From: Glaciozyma antarctica PI12
Lineage: Eukaryota > Basidiomycota > Microbotryomycetes > Kriegeriales > Camptobasidiaceae
Assembly (NCBI GenBank): GCA_002917775.1
Contig: KZ627165.1
Span: 1-44,626, forward strand
Direction: 5' to 3'
Length of the DNA stretch: 44,626 nt
Position numbers and translations under genes: made by a program. Below are positions 25,676 through 35,758 of this stretch, one piece after another. Numbering within the stretch: the stretch's first letter is position 1; each line of letters begins with the position of its first letter. The notes below the pieces were generated by a model. The model saw only the letters and a program-made list of their open reading frames with translations. It searched no databases and had not been told where the DNA came from.

Positions 25676-26361
25676 GATTGAGGCGGATCCTTGAGGGGAA
25701 GGGTGAAGCCTGAAACTCAGCGTACGCACGCGGGTGAAGAAGGGATCTAATCGTAATCAGTTGAGCTCGGGCCACACTGACTCACGTCGTTGTTGCGTGC
25801 TGTACAGAGCAGCGCAGGGCACAGCAGAGGAGGATGGGGGAGAGAAAATAACTTGAACGAAACTCCGAGGGCTTGCAAGACTCCGCGGAAGTTAGAGTAC
25901 CCTCGGACCCCCTTGCGCTCCGTGCTCTCCTTCTCGAAGCAGCGTAAGAATCTGCTTGCGAATTCACACCGTCGTTCTGTGGCTAACTGCCTGAGCGATC
26001 TGAGCCTTCGTAGGCGCTGGGAGTGGGAGCGTCGAACTCTTTTCAAAGTTGACGAAGTGATTCAAGCTCGCAGCACGGGCGAAGGGGAGCTCTCCACTCT
26101 CGATCTCCTGTCGCAGAACAGCAGGAATAGAAGTTGAGGACCTGCCAGCGGTAGCGCAGAGATCGTCGAAGCGAACGAGCGAGACTTGAACTTGGAGGAA
26201 GCAGTGCTGTCGTGCTCAAGTCTCGAGATATCAGCCTTTGCTAAGCAGAGCACTGAAGAAAGCGTCGAGCACTCTTTCCGAGACCAAAGGAGCAAGTGAG
26301 CGAGCGGAACGGCAGGAAGAACGAGTTGCGAAACAAGAAAAGCACAAACAAGCACACCCGC
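25676..26361. promoter_or_regulatory. upstream region of the peptide synthetase
   Basis: Nearly 700 bases between the synthetase start and the stop of the DM9-domain gene, both on the minus strand. A GTGCGT...TTTCAG pair just upstream of the ATG (about 25700-25730) could be a leader intron. No coding exon is supported. I looked for GATA-type sites of iron-regulated genes by eye and found no clear cluster. Confidence 0.35.
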
Positions 26362-27185
26362 CTACTCCCTCCAGCAAAGCACCTCGTATCCCTCCTTCTG
26401 CACCACTTCCGCTCCTCCATAAGCCGCATGCGCCGCGTGCTGAAACACTCCATCAGCTCCTGTGCCTCATCACGCGCGAGAGGTCTCACCAAGTGCGCAC
26501 CCGTCTTGCCTGGCACTCGTTGGCCGTTGATGGAGAGCAGAGCGTGGTAGAGGTATTCGCCTGATTCCTCAAAGCCCTGCGCGAGACGTTAGCTCCTCCC
26601 AACGAGGATGGAAGGGAGAACGCACTCCTTCGACGGGACGACGGCCCTTGGGAATCTACCCCGACGTTAGCCCCACCCGCGCGCAGGCAAGGAAGCACGC
26701 ACCTGTCCATCCGAAGCAGGAAGCCAAACCATCTCTTCCGTGATAGGCAGGATATCATACCGTCCCTGCGTCTTCTCAGCGTCCACCCCCGACCCCACCG
26801 CGCGCGTACTCACCGAATGCTCCAACTCCACTCCCGCATACGGCACCCTCGCATGCGGCTGCAAGTCCGGCGAAGCCTTGCACGGCTGCACGCTCTTACT
26901 CCCCATCAGCGCTGACGCTATCCTCCTCGTCAGCTTGGAAATGCGAGAGCGGGAGAGGGACGCACCGACGAAGATGGGGTAGGGGTGGGAGGAGCTCGTG
27001 TCAATGAACAGGGCGGGACCGGTGAGGTGTGAAGGGGGGAAGGGAGCGGACGTGGTGGCGGGGACGCGGGTGCCAGCTGGAGGAGGGACGGAGCTGGAGT
27101 AGGAGGGGGGAGGCGAGTTCATGCTGGCGTTCGTTGGGGTTCTTGGTGGAGCTTTGGGCTGAGCTGCTGAGGTCTTTGCATACAT
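26362..27185 (-). CDS. DM9/DUF3421-repeat protein
   Basis: Five exons give about 208 residues. The N-terminal 70 are Pro/Ser/Thr-rich without clear structure. The rest carries DM9-type repeats: YPIFVG, then VWLPASDGQIPKGRRPVEGG, EESGEYLYHALLSINGQRVP with GKTGAHL, and after the last intron AAYGGAEV and EGYEVLCWRE-TAG. The last intron (GTGAGACC...TTTCAG) is needed to reach this typical DM9 ending; reading through instead gives a meaningless tail. DM9 proteins in animals bind mannose or act in immunity, and in fungi the role is not established. There is no signal peptide. Its start lies 76 bases from the start of the divergent HAD gene. An internal ATG at 27122 is an alternative start. Confidence 0.7.
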
Positions 27186-27261
27186 TTGACCCGGTTGTCC
27201 CAATTCCCGACTTCCTCCCCGCCTTTGAATCGCGTCCACTCCAGTTTCTGCAGCTTCAAGG
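27186..27261. promoter_or_regulatory. very short divergent promoter
   Basis: Only 76 bases separate the DM9-gene ATG (minus) from the HAD-gene ATG (plus). Both genes read away from it, so the 5' leaders and core promoters must overlap. The internal ATG of the DM9 gene at 27122 would widen the gap to about 140 bases. Confidence 0.5.
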
Positions 27262-28449
27262 ATGCCAATTCGCGCCGTGATCTTTGACATGTACGCCCAA
27301 TCTCTCTAGCCTCGCCGCGAGACGACCTTGCTGACTCCGCTCCCACAGCGGCGGCGTCGTAATCGGATCCCCAGTCGTCGGCGTAGGGATCTACGAAGCT
27401 GCCCACGGCCTGCCTTCGCACTACATCAACTGCAACATCACCGCGATGGGACAGCAGGGCGCGTTCCAGCGACTCGAGCGCGGAGAGATAGAGCTCAAGC
27501 AGTTCGAGCGCGAGTTTGGGGAGGAGCTTAGTGTGGTTGGGAGGGCGAACGATGCGTACAGGAGGTACTGCGCCAAGAACGGGATTCGTGAGTGCTGTGT
27601 GAGGAGTGAAGGAGGGAGCTGATGAGGGTGCAGAGGTACCGACGTTGCCGGCGAAGCTGGATATCGACGGGAAGGACGTGCGTGGCTTCGCTGGAGCTCC
27701 TGCGCGTTCGCTGACCTAGAAGACACGCAGCTATGGAAGATAATGATGGCGCAAGCCTCGGACCCGGACGACAATATTCTCACCGCCATCAACCTCCTCA
27801 GAGGTACGTCTCTCCCCTCCCCGATCTCGCCCCGCCTAACCCCCGCACAGAATCCAACCTCTTCAAGCTCGCGGCCCTCACGAACAACTTCACCGTTCCA
27901 TCCTCTTCCGCCGTCGCCCCTCCTCACCCGCGCCAAAAAGGCCATCTCAGCACTGCGGCGCTCAAAGCTTCGTTCGTGGAAGCTGCTTTGGACCCGGACG
28001 CAGCGGGGGCGCCGACACATTTGCTCAGGAGCTTGTTTGACGAGTTCTTTGAGAGCGCGGTCGAGGGAATGAGGTACGTTGCGTGGTGGACGACAGAGAG
28101 AGGAGCTGATGTGGCCGGCGGTGCAGGAAACCGGATCCGGCGTTCTATCAGCTCGCGTTGGATCGACTGGGAGTCAAAGCCGAGGAGGCAGTTTTCCTAG
28201 ATGATATCGGCCTGTAAATCGCGTCTCTCTCATCCCTGGCATTCTCTCTGAACCCCCTTCGGCAGTAACCTCGCTGCTGCGAAGAAGTTGGGGATTCACA
28301 CGATTCGTACGTTCGTTTACTCCCTCGTAAAGAAGCGAGCTAACGATTATAAACGAGCAGGCGTTCTTCCGAATCGCTCGATGGAGGCCGTTGCCGAACT
28401 GGAGAAGCTCGTTGGGATCCCTCTGCGAAAGTCGGCAGCAAAGTTGTAA
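27262..28449 (+). CDS. HAD-superfamily hydrolase (ACAD10/EPHX2 N-domain type)
   Basis: Short exons join to a protein of roughly 250 residues. Motif I is IFDIGGVVIGSP, the variant with Gly in place of the second Asp that is common in this HAD branch; the nucleophile Asp is kept. A helical cap follows (EIELKQFEREFGEELS), then LAALTNNFTVP (motif II region), MRKPDPAFYQLALDRLGV (motif III lysine) and VFLDDIGLNLAAAKKLG (motif IV), ending KSAAKL. This is a soluble phosphatase or dehalogenase-like fold. The ACAD10 and epoxide-hydrolase N-domains are the closest match I can name, and the substrate is unknown. The first exon is only 29 bases (MPIRAVIFDI across the junction). It shares its promoter with the DM9-domain gene. 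Confidence 0.85.
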
Positions 28450-28532
28450 CCAGCTTCGATCTCTCGCCTTTAGCTCTTTCCGGCTCCTCACATCTAGTCT
28501 CGCTGCTGCGTATTCTTTGCAATCCCTCAGCT

Positions 28533-30042
28533 TCACGCGAACCCACTACAAATCATCTCCTCGCCCAAATCCCGCGCCACCTCTCCCACCCCAATCTCCA
28601 GCGTTCCAGCGGCCCACCGTGCATCCCAACCGACCGCCAGCATATCAATCCTGCTCGACCTGAACGACACCTTCTCCAACGACGGGATCGTGCGAAAGAA
28701 GATCGACGCGTCGGAAGCTGCGCCGGCGCTGTAGCCTCCTGGATTGCTGTGGTTGCTGTCGTTTGAGTCGTATGAGTGGGTCAAGAGAAGGAGAGAGGGG
28801 AAGGACGGACATGCTGAGAAAGCGAAGGGACGATAGGGAGGAGAGAGCGTCGGCGTACTGACGCTGAGAAGAGGGTGAGCGATGGACGCGTAGGAGCTGG
28901 TGAGGCTTACCAGATCAGCGAGCCAAGGTACGAGCCCGCCTTCTCCGAGGTAGAAAGTGAATTTGATGAGGAGTGGGTATAGGTGAGCGAGGGTTCGGAA
29001 GAGCGCGGGCCCGCAGTCCGATGAGGACTCTCGGTCGAAGGAAGAGGTGATTTCGGGACGCGTGATGGATTTGAGAGTAGCCAGGGAAGTGAGAAGGTTC
29101 ATGGCGGGGCGGTCAAGGGAGAGGGAGGTGAGAGTGGAGAGCTCGACGGAGGTTGCGAAATCCTGTAGTGCGGACGGCTCAGTTCAGATCGCAAAGCGGG
29201 AGAGGGATGGGGAAGCGTACCCGCAAAGCTTGATGGATAGGATCCAGTGACAAGTGGCCGAATCTCCGTAGGACGAGGGTTTGAAGGCTGCTGAAGAAGT
29301 CGGGTGGGAAGAACGTCGCGGGGAATATCTCGGCGGTGCCATCGAGGATGAGGGTGGAGAGAAGAGGCAAGTTTCGTGCTTCCAGATTGGTCGTGTCGAC
29401 TCCGAGGTAGAGATGGCGAAGCGAGTTGAACCCGTCGAGTCTGCCGGTCGAAAAGATCCCGAGTTTGGAGGAGGACACTCGCAAGGTGTGAAGCTTCGGA
29501 GCTGCGATGATCGCTTCGTCAAGATCACTGACGAGGATGTGTACGATTATTCCCTTCTGCTCAAATATCCTGATGAGCTCCAACGACAAGGAAGGACAGC
29601 TACTCACGAGACGGAGGCACTCGAGTCGTCGCGCCTGCCTGATGACCTTGCCTAGCTTCTCCGCGTACTCGCGGCCTAGATAGTCACGATTGCCAAGCAC
29701 GTCAAGCTCCAGGATGCAGGCGCAACGGCGTGCGTTCTCGGCGAGAGTGTCGATGGTGTCGAAAATCACGGGGCGCCGAGCTGTGCCCACGACGTCCCAT
29801 GAATACTGCTGCCAGTTGAGCCTCACCGACTCGTATAGGGGAGCCTCCACCAATTGATGGAGTGTACGGCAGGTCCTGGATAGTCGGCAAAGATCTGCGC
29901 GGGTGTGCACGGCGCGGGCGACCTGGGAGAGAAGTTCGGGAGGAAGGGAGAGGAGGCCGCTTCGTCCTTGAGTGGGTGGCTGCTGAGCTGGGTCGAGGTA
30001 GTCGTGTATCATGACTGGAACACGCTGAGAAGAGTTCGACAC
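28533..30042 (-). CDS. F-box protein with leucine-rich-type repeats
   Basis: Two exons (30042-29221 and 29162-28533) encode 483 residues with no frame problem. The F-box sits near residues 30-75 (LLSLPPELLSQVARAVHTRA, LCRLSRTCRTLHQLVEAPLY). After it come repeated leucine-rich helices and strands (LECLRLVSS, LHTLRVSSSKLG, SLRHLYLGVD, LLSTLILDGT, SLQTLVLRRFG, TLTSLSLDRP), as in SCF substrate receptors. The target is unknown. Unlike the F-box-like gene at 17197 this one is intact. The alternative start MIHDYLD lies 30 bases downstream. It faces TSC1 across 216 bases. Confidence 0.78.
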
Positions 30043-30258
30043 GCTAGACGCGGTGAGGCCAAGTGAGGGAGAAGGGAAAGAGGTGTTCGAAGAGCGAATT
30101 CGTCTAGAGAACCTGACCTCCCCTCAACGAGTCCCCCAGCCAGGGTCAGTCACTCGCTACCCCCCGTTGAATGTGCTCTTGCCGCCAATCGTCGCGCTAC
30201 TCCCAATTCGCAGACTCGTCCCAGCACTACTACTAGGCGACACCCCCACCTCCCCGTA
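30043..30258. promoter_or_regulatory. divergent promoter between F-box gene and TSC1
   Basis: A 216-base spacer between two divergent ATGs, ending in a C-rich leader (GACACCCCCACCTCCCCGTA) before the TSC1 start. No further feature is seen. Confidence 0.4.
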
Positions 30259-33200
30259 ATGGGAACCACGCGCGAGACGATCAAGCAGCTCGTCCATCTA
30301 TTCTCCAGCGCCTCCAGCAGCAGCAGCACTTCCCCTCCCTCCTTCCCCTCCCTCTCCCTCTCTCCCGAAACCTCCGCCCTCCTCGACGCCCACCTCTCCC
30401 ACTTCGCCGCCTCCTTCCCTCTCGGCGGCGGAGGAGGCCACCACCGCGACGTCGAGGGCGAACGGGAGCGCGCACGATGGCGTGAGGGCTTGCTCGAGAT
30501 TTGGAACATCGTCGAGCCGCTCCCAGGGACGGAGGGCGATCCGCAGGTTATCGCTAGCGTATCAGCCTTCCTGGTCCTGCTCGACAAGCTCAGTGCGGGA
30601 GTCGGGGACGATGATGACTCGGCGCTTGTGTCGAGGAGAGACGTGGCGAATGTCTGGTGGGGAGCGGTGCTGAGGAGGACGGTGCTGGGGACGCCAAAGG
30701 AGAGCACGCCTGCTGATAAGGGGAGAGGGAGGAAGCCCACGCCGGCGAAGAAGGGGAAGGAAGCTGTCGCACCCGCAAACAGTAGCCTCCGGCCACTGAC
30801 TGTCTCTCGCGAGGCGATGGCGGCGGTGAGGAGGATGGTCGTCTGGGGGATGGCGCACGCCGTCGGAGATGGCGACGTTTCCGAGGACTCGATGACTGCG
30901 TTCGGGCTCACGGTGATGGGAGAGTACGAGACGAGAGCTATCGCTATGTTGCGTGGGCTGGATGAGGGCTATGGAGTACGGAACCTCGAGGAATGCGTTG
31001 TCGGCTGGAGCGAGCGATCCCCCAAGGTGCGTCTTTCGCTTCCTCCTTGCGAGTACGCAGCTGAGGCCGTGCGACTGGAAGGCCTTCTTCCTCTACGCCA
31101 GCTCCTTCATCGACCCGACCTCTCCCTCGCGCCTTCCCTTCCTTTCCCTCCTCCTCGCCTTCCTCTCCCGCCACTCTGCGAAAGCCTATCACGCCCTCCC
31201 CACCCCCCTCCTCGGCAAGCTCACCACCGTCGGACTACTCTCTACTTCCCCCGTCGCAGTCGCTTTAGCAGTCAAGTGCCTCGCCATCTTCCTCGTCACT
31301 CTTCCCGTCATCATCGGCGACGCCCTGCCGGGAATTATGGCGGTGTACGGACGAGTCGTCAGCTGGGAGACGGTCGGAGATTTGGAAGAGACGGTGATTC
31401 CTGCTGTGGACCAAGGCTCTGAAGGTGCGCTTGCAGTCTCCCTCTTCGCGCGATCGCACTAATCCTCGGTCGCAGACCTGCCGATCAACGAAGACGCCTA
31501 TGAAGGACCTCCTCCCAACCCGCTTGGCCTTTTCACGGTTCTCTACGGCATCTACCCCTGCAACTTTACCGCTTTTCTCACCGACCCCGTCGGATACCTC
31601 CGCTCCAAGGACTGGAAAGGCGCGCGCGGAGACGGAGACATCAATCTCGATTCTGCCGTCATTAAAGAGCGTAGCAAGGTGCGCTCTCGTGACTACGCGG
31701 TCTTGCGCTGAAATAACGCACAACCGCAGCCGTTTATCCGCCGACACGCTCTCCACCCCTCCCTCATTTCCTCCGACCTCGCAACAGAGCTCACCGACAC
31801 GCACCGCTGGCGCCGCCTCGAATCCGCCGACGTGATGGCCGAATGCGATCGCAACGTCGTTCAGCAAGCGCACGAACTGGGCGACTACCGCGGGCAGCTA
31901 GCGCCTCATGACGATCAGGCGACGGACGACGGGTACGCAGGCCGATCGCGCGTCGTGCGGGATCCAGGACAGATGGCGAGGAGAGGACTCGGAAGCGAGG
32001 ATGAGGAGGATCGGCGCACGGAAACGCCCAAGGTTGGGTCGACGAGCCGCTCGAGGTCTCCGACGCCGCACATGCCTGCGACGACTCATTATGCCAATTT
32101 CCAAGCTCTCCAATCTGCCTCCAATCCACCTTCCCGCCCCGCCTCCCCTTTCCCTTTCGCCACGCGTCCGCACCCCATCCAAACTGACTCGTACATCCCC
32201 TCCGCCGCTTCCTCCCGCCGCTCCTCCTTCATCAGTTCTCCGACCCTCCTCTCCCCCGCATCAGGCATGTCGAGGTCCAACTCGCAGCTAGTCGGTGCGG
32301 CGGGGGAACGGACGCCGACGAACGCGCTCGTCGTCAAGCTCGAGGCTCAGCTGGCGTTGCTGCAGGCCGAAGTCAACTTCCAGACGTACCTCAAGCAGCT
32401 GCATCTCGCGCATATGGGAACGCTGCATCGGGAGAAAGTCCTTGAGTCGGGCGCAGAAGCCGAGCGACAGAGTCTGGTTCGTCCCTCTCCTCGATCTCGC
32501 GCTCGAGCGCAGAACTGACGAGCTCGACAGTACCGCACGATTCGAACCCTCCGCGCGCAACTCAAGCAGACAAAATCGAGTTTGGAGCAACTGCGCGGCG
32601 AATCGAGCGTCACCAAGACGAACTGGATCGCGCATATCGACGACCTCAAGGAGAAGCTCAAGACGCTGCGTGAGGAACGGAGGCAGTGGGAGCAGGAGGG
32701 AGCGCGGATTCGAGCCGAGGTGGAGGAGCTTCAGAAGCTGAACGGGAAGCAGGCGAAGGAGCTTGAGGAAGTGGGAGCCGCGTGAGTTTGGCTTTCGTTG
32801 TTGTGGGTGGGGCAGGGCTGATGAGTTCTGGGCAGGCATTTCGATTTGAAGAACCAGGTGACGCTGGATGAGGCGAAGCTGATGCGCGTGGGGGAGTACG
32901 AGGGGAGGATCGAGGCGCTCACGAAGACTCTGGCGATCTGGTGCGTTCGCTCTCTCCGCTTCTTCGGTCACCATCTCTGACGAGACGTTTGCAGCGACGA
33001 GGATCTCTGCAAGTTCGCCGATCAGCGACGGGATATGGAGCGGCTCGCTGGGAGGTGGAAGAAGGTGGAACTGCTGCGCGAAGCGAGCGAGGCGGAGGTC
33101 GAGAAGCTCAAGCAGACCCTGAGGTGCGTCGTCTCTCTTCGTACCTCCCACCCGATACTGACGTCTTTTGGTGCGCAGGACCAAGGAGGACGAGCTTGTT

Positions 33201-33353
33201 CGATCGAGGACTGCCGCCATCGTCTTACCTCAGCGATTGTCGATGGCACCGGTTCAGACGGACGCGGAGCTGATGAGGAAGGAGCTGGAGAGGCTTCGGG
33301 AGCGGGTTGAGGGGCTCGAGGAGGAGAATGCAGAGTTGCGGGAGTCGTTGTAG
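30259..33353 (+). CDS. hamartin (TSC1), regulator of TOR signalling
   Basis: Eight exons (30259-31026, 31082-31424, 31476-31678, 31730-32476, 32531-32781, 32836-32940, 32995-33123, 33179-33353) join in frame to 906 residues. Residues 1-430 are the hamartin helical domain: FFLYASSFIDPTSPSRLPFL, LLGKLTTVGLLSTSPVAVAL, LPVIIGDALPGIMAVYGRVV and the marker TVLYGIYPCNFTAFLTDPVG. A Ser/Pro-rich linker (residues 480-590) leads to a long coiled coil (VKLEAQLALLQAEVNFQTYL onward) ending ELRESL. With TSC2, TSC1 forms the GAP for Rheb that restrains TORC1; the coiled coil binds TSC2 or TBC1D7-like partners. Converges with the decayed oxidoreductase 77 bases away. Confidence 0.85.
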
Positions 33354-33430
33354 TTGTTGCCAACTCTCGTTGATATGTGATACTGGCGGTCGGCTTCGCA
33401 TGTTCACAGCTACACATCCGCAAGCCCTCC

Positions 33431-35382
33431 CTAGCGGTTCTCCTCGTCCTGCTCGACGTGAATCCTGCGAACGAAGACAGTGTTAGCGAAAGCTCGGAGA
33501 ATCGCACAGCGCCGACTTGCCACTTGTTGAAGACGTTATTCGGGTCAACCTTCGACTTGACTCTCCGTACGCGGTGGTAGTTCTCCACAAATGCCTCGGG
33601 CCCAGTGACCTTGCAAGTGTAGCCAGAGTACCTTGGAATATCGCTGAGCGACTCGGGATCGTCGTCGAGTACGAAGGAGTAGGCGAGCAAGTGGGCGTGC
33701 TTCTTGGCGAGAGCGTCGTTGCCGGGTGAGTTGTATTGTAGTAGAATGTTGACGTTGTGAGACTGTGGCGGAGATTAGCGAAGGAGGGAGTGTGAAAGCG
33801 AGGGGAACGGACGGAGGTCTGGGCGACGAGGGCCATCTCGCTCTTCTTGACCGAGCGAAGCTTCTTCGAGGGGTAGAGATCGATGATAATGGCGCTGTGA
33901 CGGAAGTCGCTGCGTATGGGCGGGTTAACTCAAACCTGGAGGAGGACGAGCGAAAAGAACAAACTCGTTGGATTCGACGAACTCCTGGAACTGCTTCACG
34001 ATTCCCTCGAGCGTGTTCGGGAAGAGAGAAGAGCAGAGAGCACCAGCTTGAAATACACGACATTCCTCCGCGTGCACTGTATGCTTGTGATCTACCAAGA
34101 AAGTCAGCTCTGCAGGATTGCGAGGATAGGGAGCGAGAACGCACCGAGTTGACGTTTGGTCTCCTCCCAGTGGAGAAGTCGGCTCTCAGACGTGATAGGG
34201 CGTTTAAAAGCACATAATTAGCTTTGGAAACAAGTGTAATCAAGGAGAGAACGCACCGGCTTTGGTGATTTCGTCAAAGTACTTCATTTGCTCGTCGGCA
34301 GGCTCCTCCGAGTTGTTGAAGCAGTGGACCGTGATCATCGGCTGCGAAGATGGTTAAGATCAGTAAATAGACTGAGCTGGGAAGGTGTAACGAAAGCGCA
34401 CCTCCTCAGCGCAAGTGATGGCGACGACGAGCGCCTGCTTCTCCCCGGCGGACTTCTCCCACACTCCACACGCTTGGGCAACCTCTCCAACCTTGTCGGC
34501 AGAGAATACGAGCTCGGAGAAGAAGATCATCGGCTGTTGTTCGAACGCTCGCAGGGTGATGGAGGTGATGCAGCCGAGCGCGGGTCCGGCGCCTGCGAAG
34601 GGACGATGTCAGCGAGGACCGACGACTACGGCAGGGAGAACGCACCACGCGCGGCCCAGAAGAGCTCAAAGTTCGTTCGGATGTTGTAGACTTCGATATT
34701 GCCGCTGGCGAGGACCATCTCGATCTGCGAAGGAGTTAGCGAGGACGAGCGAAGCGGCGTAAAACGACGCACCTCTAGGACGTTGTCGACGGCGAGACCG
34801 TGTTCGCCAGTCAGGTACCCGTACCCTCCGCTAAGCGCAAATCTAGTAGAAACGTTCAGACGGCATTGAGGAACTTCCAGGACGGAAAGCTCACGCAGCG
34901 ACGCCAGAAGACGAGTAGCTCTCGGTGCAGGTCGCCACTCCCTCAGCCATCGCAACGCGGTCAACCTCGCCCCAGATGGCACCTCCATCGACTCTAATTG
35001 CTTTGCCAGACTTGGTGTGATCGCTGCTGACGACTTCCGCCCTGTTGAGGTGACTTTCGTCGTCGGGCATCAGCTTCCCTCCTCAACGAAACGCGCCGAC
35101 TCACCAGTTCAAGTCGATCAACAGTCCCGAACCGCAGTTCTTTCCGACTCAGCGCCCGCCAGAAATGATCGCAACGTCGTCATTGCTGGCCTTCGAGTAA
35201 CGGAAAGCGAGCGCGACGTCCTTGCTTGACTTGGGACAGAGGATGAGACGCGGCTTCCCCGTCGCGTCGACAGTCGTGCCCGACCAGTAGCGGGCAAGGC
35301 GGGAGGTGTACTGATCGTGAAAGGGCTGGAGAATATCGCCTTGGAACTCCTTCTCGAAGAGGTAGAAGCTGAGGGGCGCCAT
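33431..35382 (-). pseudogene. decayed paralogue of the FAD-linked oxidoreductase
   Basis: The exon order and most splice positions follow the gene at 7447, and the protein is clearly related along its length (MAPLSFYLFEKEFQGD; GGYGYLTGEHGLAVDN; ENYHRVRRVKSKVDPNNVFN). Three marks of decay: the flavin site reads IISGGR instead of IISGGH and is followed at once by TGA (35149-35151) where the other copy has Trp; the acceptor before PITSESRL is AAC instead of AG (near 34193); and the last intron uses a GC donor (GCAAGT, near 33525), which by itself can be functional. All other frames are kept, so the decay looks recent. Because it differs at many positions from the 7447 gene, it is a real paralogue, unlike the fragment at 1-360. 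Confidence 0.7.
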
Positions 35383-35758
35383 CTCGAGTGTGCGGTTCGG
35401 TGCTGCGACGATAGGAAGGTCAGCTTGGAGAAGGCGGATGGACCAGAGCTTCGCGCACCTTGTAAAGATACGGCAAGGACCTGGAGGGTGTGGTAGGAGG
35501 ACAAGCGGAGAGATTTGGTTGGGCCCTCTCCCCCAACTCCGAGGAACGCCGCTCGAGGTGCCTGCTTTCGCGGTCTTGACTTGCGTTCAGCTGGAGAGAG
35601 CCGAGCGATACAGAGGAGATCCGCACAAGAGCAGCAATTCGCATGCAGTGGCGCGAGCAGACTAGGGCAAGAGCGGAGTCCGGCGCGTTTCTTGACTAAA
35701 CCTCTCCGCACGATCTCTGACTGGAAACGAATTTCGGGTTCCAACGCAAGCAAGCAAT
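35383..35758. other. intergenic region between decayed oxidoreductase and PMT gene
   Basis: About 375 bases: upstream region of the decayed gene and 3' flank of the PMT gene, both on the minus strand. Nothing else is recognised. Confidence 0.4.

Noticed and set aside
29540-29620. A short intron (GTGAGT...CATCAG) inside the F-box/LRR gene near 29570-29610
   Set aside because: Removing its 38 bases breaks the frame and gives a stop, while reading through keeps a leucine-rich protein in frame.
35146-35155. TGA as selenocysteine or as a reassigned sense codon
   Set aside because: Other genes in the window end at TGA (cyclin, KDM4-like and RS-rich genes), no SECIS-like element was noticed, and the paralogue has plain Trp at the position.
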